Shown here: positions 12,701 through 22,833 of the stretch, piece after piece | Position numbering within the stretch: position 1 is the stretch's first letter | Layout: every line of letters starts with the position of its first letter | The notes under the pieces: generated by a model | Told to the model about the DNA's origin: nothing | The model's database searches: none | The model's input: the letters and a program-made list of their open reading frames with translations, nothing else | Program-made: the position numbers and the translations under genes | NCBI GenBank assembly: GCA_037043015.1 | Contig: CM073323.1 | Location: 11,095,758 to 11,159,757, forward strand | From: Bryum argenteum | Taxonomy: Eukaryota; Streptophyta; Bryopsida; Bryales; Bryaceae | Reading direction: 5' to 3' | Length of the DNA: 64,000 nucleotides

Positions 12701-14612
12701 AGAAAACTCCAAGTACAAAAGTAATCGCGCACGTGTGTGCGTGTGTGCCACAAGAGCCTATCGATACTGTAACAGCGTGACTTTCGGGTTAATTTCAACG
12801 GAAATCCAAAATGTCATTGCTCGCTACAGTTTAGGCTGCAATGATAAGGTTCTATGGAAACTGAAAACATAGAACATAGACAGTACTTGGCTATAATTTG
12901 CAGATTAAATTGGCGTTCTACATGAAGACCAGTGTTACAACGAACTACAGCAACCTCCAGTGCCTCAGCTGTTTAAACCAATCGGCCGAGCACTGTTAAA
13001 CAACTGTTTAACAGACAAATGAATTCACAATAAAAGCACCACTGCATGTCCCATGGTTGGTCTTGGAGAAGGCAAAGACGTACACTAACAGATGATCACA
13101 TGTTGCAAGGAACAAACGCTCCTGAGGACCTATGCCCAAAACCACCGCTCCCAGCAATCGCTTCGCATACGGGATACCCGTACATGGAAGACGACATTCT
13201 GGACAAAACCAGTCGCCCGATCCAAGCTTTCCCTTAGTGGCGCCGACACAACGTGAGTGATAGGCAGCTGGACAGGCATCACAGCATATCAGAACGCCGT
13301 CCATGCCACAAATCATGCAGTCATTGCTGTTACCATCTCCCCCAAGGGCAGTGGCGGCACGCTGCACTTCTTTGCTCCATTCTCCTTTCTCAGTGTCTTT
13401 TAGTAATTTGTCGCTAACCTTCCTAAGCAGCGGTACTTCTTTGACCTTATTCTCGTGTTCTCCATCCGGGTTGAAATCAGAGTCTCCGTCTCCAGCTCTT
13501 TGCCCTGCGGGCTCAATAAGCCCTAGATGAGCAGCCATTAGTCTCACGCTGACTTCTTTCCGGCTTTCTTCATTTTGTAAGGCGTGGTCACAAAGGAAGC
13601 TCAAAATAGCCAACTTCTCGGCGACTGAAACTTTTTTCTGATACTCGCCCTTTCCGAATCCCGCCATTACCAGGCTGTGTTTCCGTACACTGCTATATCC
13701 TTGCGTTCTTAGAAAAGAGCGTAAGTACACTGGCCATGTTACCGAATCTAACAAATCCCAGTTCATATCCCTGCACGGACCATAAGCACGATCGTTACGA
13801 AACGAAATGTGCGCAAATGCGGGGTGCGATACATTCAAACACAAGTTGTAACCCGGCGATATCAAACCTAGCGAACAATTCGTAACCTTAAAACAAGGAA
13901 GAAGCTTGTCTTCTATCAAAAAAATAAAAGATCAGGAGTAAGAGACCTTAGAAGCCTCATCAAATACATTATTACTGCTAAATGCAAAGTAACGCTGAAC
14001 TCTTAATACCGAGTACGTGGAATAACACCTACAAGACTTGTGACTACACAGAAAATCTCAAACATTCAGGAGAACCTACCCGAAAAACGAGGAAGACTCC
14101 GTCGACAAGGCATGCCGCTTCACAGCTTCAAGAAGACTGAAGTGGACACTATCCATGAGCGAATCGCCACATTTTGCGCACAGTGAAGTCACAAATTTCT
14201 CAAGTGAGAAGGGACTCAAGAACAGCAAACGGCTGAAGCACCTCAGATAGCTGTAAACTGCAAAGAGGTCGCCCAAAGATGCGGAAGGCACATCTTTAAG
14301 ACTAGAGGACGAAGGAGGCAACTCAGGCACGGAGCACCCCGCCGCAACAGGATCAGTTCTCTCACATGATTTCGCGCTCGGTAATGAACACAACCGAGCA
14401 CCGTTGCTTTGAACCGCAGGAGTATGCGGCGAGCTCGGCGGAGGCACGGGCGACCTCGGCACAGGCGAACTCGGTACGGAGTCAGCAGCAGCATTCGACA
14501 ACTTCCTCTTCTTCCGTGCGCTACTCTGAGGAGGTGGCGGTGGTGGCAGCGGACTCCCCGCTCTCAACCGCGTCGGATACCTGCGTGACGGAGTCTCCGC
14601 AGGAGCACTCAT
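9726..14612 (-). CDS. DDT-PHD protein, PTM-like chromatin reader
   Basis: Eight exons on the minus strand: 14080-14612, 13084-13770, 11822-12659, 11395-11638, 11140-11264, 10433-10938, 10252-10274 and 9726-10117. They join in frame into 1115 aa. Residues 1-110 are Pro/Ser-rich with a basic RKKRK patch. Residues about 112-170 form a DDT domain (LGDLFAVYSYLRCFSRLL). A WHIM-like part follows (WPVYLRSFLRTQGY). The PHD finger has its full C4HC3 set: C329, C332, C341, C344, H349, C352, C367, C370. Then come EKCGWCGLC, a WWRGGK block and RYLDMQLKWKEL, all in the order seen in plant PTM-type proteins, and a Cys-rich C-terminal stretch (NQCNRCS; VCGQCHGKRP). Arabidopsis PTM is longer and has membrane segments; none is seen here. 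PTM is known as a PHD transcription factor in chloroplast-to-nucleus signalling. Role here is inferred from family only. Confidence 0.85.
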
Positions 14613-14638
14613 CCTCCTTCCCCTTGCAGTCACTCCAG

Positions 14639-14704
14639 CACTACAAATGCATCTCTCTCTCTCTCTCTCTTCCCCCTTCGCCTCTCAACACTACAAATGC
14701 ATCT
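14639..14704. repeat. (CT)n tract flanked by a 16-bp direct repeat, PTM-like gene leader
   Basis: About ten CT units at 14652-14671 sit between two copies of CACTACAAATGCATCT (14639-14654 and 14689-14704, offset 50). On the gene strand this is a GA tract starting about 40 bases upstream of the ATG. GA/CT tracts are common in plant leaders and core promoters; a regulatory role is inference. Confidence 0.8.
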
Positions 14705-15142
14705 AAAGTCTGCTCCACAGAAAATGATCGGGCTCGAAAACGCCAGCTTCTGCAGTCCGATTCCGCCTCATCGCCACAATGATGCTCATTCCCGCCAAAA
14801 AAGACCAAGAACAAAAACAGCAACAAAATATCTGAAGCGATCAAAAACGAGAGTGAGGGAGAATGCGGCAAGAGCGCGGCAGCGAGCAAACCCTATGGGG
14901 CAAAGGACACAGGCAGCATAATGAAGGTGGAGGAAGACGAGGCCCTGGGTCTGGCTGGTCTGGCCCTTCCTTGCCTTGCCTGAAGCTTCTTCTTCGCCAC
15001 TTAGCTAGGGACGGGAGGGAAGGGAGGGAAAGGGAAAGGAGAGAAAATTCTATGGGAGTTCAGTCAATGCTCACATAAGGCGGGAGACCAGATTTCATTG
15101 TGTCTATGTTGCCATTTTTGAATTTTTAAATCACCATTTGTA

Positions 15143-17169
15143 CAATACCCTCCAACAAGTCTTGCAACCATTTTGTGAACTCTTGAAATTCTCTAATTCA
15201 TTTTCAAAATGGGAGGATTTTATCAAATTTATCCTATTAAATCTTTTGTGTTATGGACCCTTCACGTGTTCATAAAATTTCAATGTTAAAAAACAAAATC
15301 TCTATTTTTGATGAATTATTTTATCTTTTTCACTTAATTTCAAAAAAAATTAACTGAGAAATATATATGATGATTTTTTAAAATTTGATTGCACCAATCT
15401 ATAGGATATATCATTGTTCACATTCTTGGTATTACAAAGATGCATACTATGTAGGTAAAATTCTCCTCTATGTGGCTCTAAAGTATTTTCATAGTTTCCA
15501 TTCATTCATATTCTAGGCTAAGGAAATCAAACTCATATATTAAATCAAAATTTGATCAAATAAAGTCAAATAAGGTATCATTACAAAGCTATAGTAGTAT
15601 AGAAGCCTAATATGATATGAAGTTTACAATATGTCTTACTCACTAACAAATATTCTACAAGAAATGGAACACCTACTACCATCGAGTGCTACCACCTTGA
15701 GAGCCGCTATTACGACTTTCATCCGGGTTGGCATTGTTGAAATCAACTTCTTGATGCTTTCTTGAGGTATATCCTCCCAAGCCGATTGACCGATGTCCAC
15801 ATTTCGTCTTTGTTTCGTGGTCTATTTCTCTGTTGCACTTGATCTTTAACTTGCTTCCGGACATTCTCTATAGGATTAAGGTCGGAGAATTTGGTGGCCA
15901 TTCAAGCTTTTTCAATCCAAGTTCTTTGTCTCCAATCTTTTTGTATATTACTACCATGTCTTTGGAGCACCATCCTCCATTAAAATGAGGTGCTCATAGT
16001 GGTCATGGTGCCAATAATAATGCTCTAATGCTCCTTGAGATACTATCTCTACAAAGTCTTTGGCAGTGCGTCTATTAGGAGGAATTAACACCAAATAAGA
16101 CTTAGAAGAGCCAGTGATAGCACCCCATACCATAATTGAAGTCCTTCCGGATTTGAATGTAGGTGCTAAGCAATTGTAGTTGTAGCGTTCATATGCTTTT
16201 CGCCGATTACCGAATTTGGCGTGATGGTTTTCCAACTTCAAAGGATGACTCATCGGTCCAAATCACATTACTCGAATCGTCAATCGTCCAATGCAAGTGC
16301 CCCTTTGCAAAAGCCAACCTCTTTGCCTTGTGTATGTCACTCAAGAATGGTTTCTTCACTGCAATGCAACTGTTAATACCAAGCTCATGAAGCTCTTTAC
16401 GTAAAGTTGACATGCCCACGGAAGATGTCACATTGCTGCACAATTCTGCAAGAGGAGCACGACGATTACTACTAAGATCTCTATGGAGCCTTCTCCTATC
16501 TCGATCACTCATGTTTTTCGGCCTACCGGATCTACTTGTTGGCAATACAGAGCCACTAATTCTAAATTGCTTGAGAATCCTTGAAATAGTTGATTTTGGC
16601 CTTCCTACAATGTTTCCAATTTCACTCACCGACATGCCAGCTTTCTGCATACCAACTATCATGTGTCGTATATCATTTGATACATAACTCCTTGTCATGG
16701 TGCACAATCCTCAAACAACACTTACATCCACAAAAAGTTTGATAAAAAAGGTCCTAACAACAACACAGAAACGATATGTTTGACAAACAGGACTTGTTGC
16801 ACACAACTTTTCTAAGAAATGTGTACCATCAAGATGACTTACAAACAAGTATGTGTATCTCTGGACCCTCCCAAGCTCAAACATACTCAAAATCTGATAT
16901 CCCAGAGAAGAAGTGATCACATTAAGAAGGGTACCCTTTTCCAAGATTTTTAAGCATGATGGCAATTTTGGTAGACACATGGCAATGGATGCCTCTTTAT
17001 ATTTAGAAAATGCTTGGTGTATGAAGGTAACTGGAACACCTTCCATGATGCAAAAAATCTCATGGAGATGTGATGATTATCATGCCAACACCACCATTCT
17101 AAAACAGGCCATGGGATATGTTTTAAGTGAAAAAACAGAGTGTGTTGCAACACTTGTTGGAGGGTACTG
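15143..17169 (-). mobile_element. Tc1-type DNA transposon (2027 bp), full length
   Basis: Terminal inverted repeats: left CAATACCCTCCAACAAG from 15143; right, on the other strand from 17169, CAGTACCCTCCAACAAG. Similarity continues to about 25 bp with two mismatches. The element is flanked by TA at 15141-15142 and 17170-17171, the Tc1/mariner target duplication. It holds one transposase gene on the minus strand, broken by frameshifts. Flanks on both sides are AT-rich intergenic DNA. Confidence 0.9.
15676..16698 (-). pseudogene. Tc1-type (DD34E-like) transposase, frameshifted
   Basis: The ATG is at 16698 (protein MTRSYVSNDIRHMIVGM). An N-terminal helix-turn-helix part (MSVSEIGNIVGRPKSTIS) and a GRPKN linker are clear. 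The first catalytic Asp lies in WTDESSFEVGK, the second in LILMEDGAP. The frame is lost between them, at about 16220-16250. The third acidic motif (SPxLNPIENV) appears in another frame after a single-base indel near 15870. A further shift is needed to read the final QESIKKLISTMPTRM part. Closest in style to Tc1 elements of fungi and animals rather than the DD39D mariner-like elements usual in plants; that is judged from remembered family patterns. Confidence 0.85.
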
Positions 17170-17640
17170 TACTTTACCTTCTTCCCGTTTTGTTTTGTAT
17201 CATTGTAAGTGAGGTAGATATTCCACTTTTGGATGGATGAATCCACTTTTCGTCATAAGGTAAATTGTGTAGTACTCATTGTTTTGGAGTCTTTTTCATG
17301 ATTGTGGCATTTTTTTTGATCGATTGTTCTTGTTGTGTGTTTTTATGCATTTACGAAGTGATTTAAACTGTAATTTTCTATGAAGGATTTGTGCTTTGGA
17401 GAGGTTGTTATAGGTAGGGTAGAGGTTGAAGGTGGCTTTGTGAGGTCGTTATAGATTGGTTCATGATGCGGTAATCATTATGCTCAAATTTTAAGTGATT
17501 TTAGAATTCATGTTTGGGTTGCGTAGTGGGGATCTGAATTGTTTTTTAAAGGGTTGATATAATGAGGTTTAGAATCCAAAATTGTTATTAGTCAATCACA
17601 TTTCATGCGCTAATGGACACATCAAAATATATCGATAGTG

Positions 17641-18720
17641 CAACGTGCGGTATCAGATATCAATTGTGATTTGATGCCGTGATGAACTGACAGAGGATCC
17701 GAATCTACGCGTTGATTCTGGTGGAGTCAGAATCTGTGAGTAGTGCGACGTGCGGTATTAGATATCAATTGTGATTTGACGCGGTGATGAACTGAAAGAG
17801 GATCCGAATCTATGCGGTGATTCTGGTGGAGTCAGAACCTGTCAGTAGTGCGACGTGCGGTATCACATATCAATTGTGCTTTGACGCGGTGATGAACTGA
17901 AAGAGGATCCGAATCTACGCGTTGATTCTGGTGGAGTCAGTATCTGTCAATAGTGCAACGTGCGTTTTCAGAGATCAACTGTGATTCGATGCGGTAATGA
18001 AATGAAATAGGATAGGAATCTATGCGTTGATTCTAGTCGAATCAAAATCGGTCAATAGTGCATCGTGTGGTTTTAGAGATCAATTGTGATTTAATGTGGT
18101 GATTAAAAGAAATAGGATCATAATCTATTAGAAGTGCGACATCCGAATCACAACATCAATTGTGACTTTGTTACTTTGTGTGTTGATGAAATGAAATAGT
18201 ATAGAATTTGTGAGTGGTACACCGTGGGGATTGTAGCATCAACTATGATATGATGCGTAGAACATGTGATGAAATAGGATGAGAATATGTCATTAGTGCA
18301 CGGTGGGGATTACACATTGTGTGATGCACTGATTTGATTAAAAATTGACACTGAATAGTGTAGCGTGTGATTTTATTTGAATCAACAATAATATGATGGT
18401 TGATTTGATTAATAGAATCAAACCTGATTGGTTAAGAGTGTAGTGTGGGATTCATAGAATTAACACTAATCTAATGGGCCAAGTATATGAGCCAAAAAAT
18501 TGTCAATATTTTAGCATGAGAATTCTAGAAATTAACTCTGACTTAATTGGTTGATTTGATGAAATAGATTAAAATATTTTTTGTAGTGTAGCGTGAGATT
18601 AATATATTATTCAATTATGTGATGTGTTGATTTGATGGAATAGTTTCAATATTTGTTGATATTAGAGTGAGAAATTTATAGAATCACCTATCATTTGATA
18701 GGTTGATCGGTTAGAATTAT
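17641..18720. repeat. 105-bp tandem array with a left-to-right decay gradient
   Basis: Unit starts marked by (C/T)GTGCGGTAT-like sequence lie at 17641, 17746, 17851, 17956 and 18061, exactly 105 bp apart. The first three units are nearly identical and share GATGAACTGA(A/C)AGAGGATCC and TTGATTCTGGTGGAGTCAG-type blocks. Units four and five are clearly diverged. From about 18130 the spacing shortens and only fragments of the unit remain (GTGTAGCGTG, AATCAACxxTxAT), fading out near 18720. Confidence 0.9.
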
Positions 18721-19018
18721 AATTGGTTTATATAAATGCATCGGATACAAAGTTTGAGTTGGTACATTAAAGAGATTTCAATACTCTATCATACTTGACT
18801 TCTAGAAAGACTGATCAAAACATGTATTGATGATAAATTCAAATAATCGCCATTAGTTTTTATGTTATACTTTAATTCATACTTACAAAGAAGGTTATTA
18901 AAATCTTATTTTAAAATCTTGAGCAATATTTATAATTCATTATGGCATGTTTTTAAATTTCTACCTCAACTTTCATCATTTTCATATTGAAGCAAAAGTG
19001 CTACCAATAGACCATCTA

Positions 19019-19515
19019 CTATAACCTCAATTTTGTTAAAATGGCATTATTCTGGTAAAATGGCGCTTTTTGGGGTGCTTAAAATGAAAAAAAGTAAAGT
19101 TGGTTTTTGTCAAGTTTTGACATGATAGGGTAAATATTTCTAATCGCATTTCATAAACAACAATGCTATTGAATAGCCGTTGAGAAATATTTACCTTTCA
19201 ATGAAATATTTTGAACCGCACTTCAAAAACAATGATGTTTTTGAACAGCCGTGTCCAACTATGTCTAAAGGTCAAAAACCATAAAATGTGTGCTATTATG
19301 GAAATTATGGTGATATTACATAAATGATTTGATATTATAGAGTACATATGTGATATTAATAAACATGCCATTTTGCACGCATCAATACTTTTGAACTTCA
19401 ATTCAAAAATATGCTTGTAAAATGGCACGTCTTAGAACGCGACCAAAATGGCTCAGAGGGGATTTGGCATAATGGCACAATGAATACGGCCATTTTAACG
19501 GAATTGAGGTTCTAG
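19019..19515. mobile_element. TA-flanked MITE (497 bp), Tc1/mariner-type
   Basis: The left end is CTATAACCTCAATTTTGTTA from 19019; the right end on the other strand from 19515 is CTAGAACCTCAATTCCGTTA. The inverted repeats run about 28 bp with a few mismatches and continue as AAAATGGC. TA lies on both flanks (19017-19018 and 19516-19517). No coding capacity. AAAATGGC-type motifs recur just inside both ends. Confidence 0.75.
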
Positions 19516-20867
19516 TAAAAAAAGCCTCCAAGAAGAAAGTTTCTCACCTTCATCTCAAGAACAATCTTGAGCCAAAATTATTCATTAGAAATTTCATGGC
19601 TCAATTAGTAGTCTTCTAGTGGTGAAAACAACTCCAAGATTGACAAAGGAAATATAGTCCAAAGGCATACTCTTGCACCAAAATGGATGCCTCATGACAC
19701 AAATGGCTTGAAGTAAAATGCCCACCATAGATTTATAATATCTTGGATAAATAAGTAATCTTCATAATAGATACTATGCTTAATTAAGATTTTTGTCCCA
19801 ACAAATTATTTAAGAATTTAACATCTAATGAAGAAGTTATGGCTCGTCAAAGTTTGACCACTTCATCTAAATAGTCAATATTTGACTTTGTCACCGTTTA
19901 AATGTTAACTTTTCATACAACCTCAATATTTTGTATATATGGTGAGTTGACTTTATACATATTTTTTCATTGTATGTAAAAAGATACTAGACCTTTGATT
20001 TATGTTGTATTTGCCTTAACATAAACTTTAAGATTTACCCATGATTAATAAGGTAAATTGATATGAAAGGAAGCAGTCGTAATTTCAAAGTTCTTCACTC
20101 AAGCTAGAAATCAAGTTGACATTGTATTAACAAGCAACACAATGATAAATAAAGAACATCAATAAGTGTAAAGGTGAACTTCATGAGGTGAACTCTTAAT
20201 ACTACTATGAAATTTTTATATTATTTTTATTGATGAATTTGAACTATGGCAAACTTGGTACACATGTCCTTATACTAATCTAAATTTGAACTCAAGATTA
20301 ATATTGGAAAAATCTTGGACAACATGAATTATCATTAAAGCAACTTCATTTACATACTATGAATGTCAATTGAACCTATGTTATTTCATAGCATGTAAAT
20401 CATTCAAATTCACAAGGTTGTTTTTCTAAAATACTTTGAAAGTATACTCATACATGAATTTTGATGGTGCCACACTTGGTGAACCTCTCCTTATGCTAAA
20501 CGAATGTCACTTCAAAATTCATTCAAAGTAATTAACAAACAATGGTTGGAAAACTACAATCATCTCAATATACTCTATCGATACAAACCATATGATTTTG
20601 TAGAACGCAACTCCTTCAACTTTATAAGGTGCTCTTTTATGATAGTATGAGAGAAATCCCATGATTTGCCAAAAATGGTTGGGTTCTTTGCCCAATTGGC
20701 ATGAGGCTATTAAAAAGTGAGTCTTCAAATATAATTAAGACTTAATTGTCCATTAATATCAAATCTTGGAATCTTTGAGCAACAAGTGTTGAAACCAAAA
20801 GTTGGTGTTTCTAGATATTAGAGAGAGTACTACGTTTTAGCCTTCATGAGCTTTTATAATTTACATA

Positions 20868-21240
20868 TTGATGGAACCTAATGGTGTAACCCTCCTTGCA
20901 CTTAATGATGTCAGGCTTATTGTACCCGTAATGTACTTAATAGAACCTGATGATGTCACCCTCCTTGCACTTAATGATGTCACACTTAATGTACCCTATA
21001 ATGTATATAGATGGAACCCAATGATGTCACCCTTGTTGCACTTAATGATGCCACGCTTAGTGTACCCGATAATGTCACCTGCGTTGTTACACTTGGTGTA
21101 TCTGATGATGGATATCACCCTCGTTATTACACTTCGTGTACTTGGTGAAGTCACACTCACTTTATCCAATGATGTCATACTTGGCAAACCAAATAATGTT
21201 ACACTTGCTCCACCCAAAGATATCACACCTACTGCTCACG
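20868..21240. repeat. Degenerate ~70-bp minisatellite
   Basis: Repeated blocks of the type GAACCxxATGATGTCACCCT, TTGCACTTAATGATGTCA and TTGTACCC begin near 20870, 20943 and 21013, then decay into shorter GATGTCAC-containing pieces. The in-frame reading gives a repetitive peptide (TLLALNDVxL) with no family resemblance. Confidence 0.8.
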
Positions 21241-21900
21241 TCTTCATTAAAATGAGGATGAGCCTAAGATTTATTTTCAAAAAATGACAAACTAAGGTTC
21301 AAGAACCAAAAGCATCCATGCCTTTGCAATTTATACTAAAACTGAGTATTTCCTCTCATGGCATGTAAATGGTACAATGGTTCATCTTTTGAAAATTACA
21401 ATGAGTTGAGAAGTCGAGCAACTAAAACCCTTCACAAGAAAGTGTGTTGTTGTATTTCACCAAGTTGATTACGTTTCATTTTTGCTTCAAAGTGGTGCAA
21501 GTAATCACCTTCCCATCTTCTATCAAATTTTTTCATACCTTACAAATATTGCCTTGCATCTTTTCAGATACCTTATTCTTGATGTGATTTATCTAGAATT
21601 TTACCTTCACACGCTAGTCTCTAATATTTCCCAGAATAAGTTGGCCTTGTGAGAGCATACTACCAAAAAAAGTAAGGTTTTTTAGCTTGAAGGTCTACAT
21701 TTCTATCTTTAGAAACTTTTTTAGCGCTCCAAACACTGTAACAACGTTGATTTCTTGTGGAGTTGGATTCCTCTCATTTTTGCACTCCATTTAAAATTAG
21801 GTCATTTTTTCTAATTTCCATAAATAGTTTTTGAAACCATAAATACTTTAAAGGCAAAATTCTCAAGTCCGTTGGCCTGCTATCCAAATCATTGCTCGCA

Positions 21901-21995
21901 CCCCTTCAAAGTTACCGGACCCCTTCAAAGTTACCGGACCCCTTCAAAGTTACCGGCCCCCTTCAAAGTTACCGGACCCCTTCAAAGTTACCGGA
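21901..21995. repeat. 19-bp tandem array, five copies
   Basis: The unit CCCCTTCAAAGTTACCGGA is repeated five times, with single-base changes only at unit ends. Confidence 0.95.
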
Positions 21996-22141
21996 GATTT
22001 CACTGTCATTACAAGCAAACAAACGAAACAGACTACCCACTTCAAATACATAGATAGGTTACTGCCTAAAATGATCTCAAGAAGAATAATATAAATTTTC
22101 ACAATTCTCAACATTATAAGTCTAAAATCATTGTTTCTTAC

Positions 22142-22222
22142 TACATGGTAATAAAGATTCTTACATGGTAATAAAGATCCTTACATGGTAATAAAGATCC
22201 TTACATGGTAATAAAGATCCTT
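22142..22222. repeat. 20-bp tandem array, four copies
   Basis: The unit TACATGGTAATAAAGATCCT is repeated four times; the first copy differs by one base (ATTCT). It lies about 0.6 kb past the CPL-like stop codon. Confidence 0.95.
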
Positions 22223-22833
22223 GGTATTGAAAGATTCACTTTATTAAAAGAAAAACATCAAGTAACCAAAGACTTGGGGAGTAGTAAATATGAGAATAAA
22301 TATTCCTGTACTCAGGTAGAATATTCTACTAAGATATTCCAGAATATTCCTATACTCTTGTAACCTCTTGTGCAGGATATTCCTTCACTCCAGTAACCTT
22401 CTGCACCCCTTTAATTCAGTAAATGCAAAGTGAGTCAAATGGAGCTTCAAAAATCATTCCAGTAATCCAATTCCGCATATTGTTGACTCAGCCCTTAGGT
22501 GGGTGAGTGCGTTCCAAGCACTTTGGATTTTGCTTTGACCTTCGTTGACTTGGATGATTGCAAGCCAATTGTAAACTAATACCACCGTAATAATGATTCT
22601 CAACCTAGATGCTCAACGGATACACCGACCATTCGCTCAATTGACGGTACAATAAATGAAAAATGACAACTCAAAAGAGTAAACAAATTACAGCTAAAGC
22701 TACAGTACAGTACAACGCCGTCGCCTGGAAGTCAGTCAGTCATGATAAGATAAACTGAATTTCTCAAAAGTCCCAACACATGCAAAAATCAGCGTGGTGG
22801 ACGAAAAATTAACATGCCTCAAACATTTACTAA

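Larger units (their letters stand above)
17172..22833. other. Gene-free repeat-rich interval between Tc1 element and CPL-like gene
   Basis: No protein gene is supported. The stretch holds the 105-bp array (17.6-18.7 kb), a MITE (19.0-19.5 kb), a 70-bp minisatellite (20.9-21.2 kb) and two short tandem arrays near 22 kb, each listed separately. The ORF at 20868-21287 is only the minisatellite read in frame. The last few hundred bases before 22834 are likely the CPL-like 3' UTR. Confidence 0.6.

Noticed and set aside
20868..21287. Repetitive ORF that might be taken for a repeat protein
   Set aside because: The frame follows a ~70-bp minisatellite that loses the frame once units decay; not a protein family pattern.
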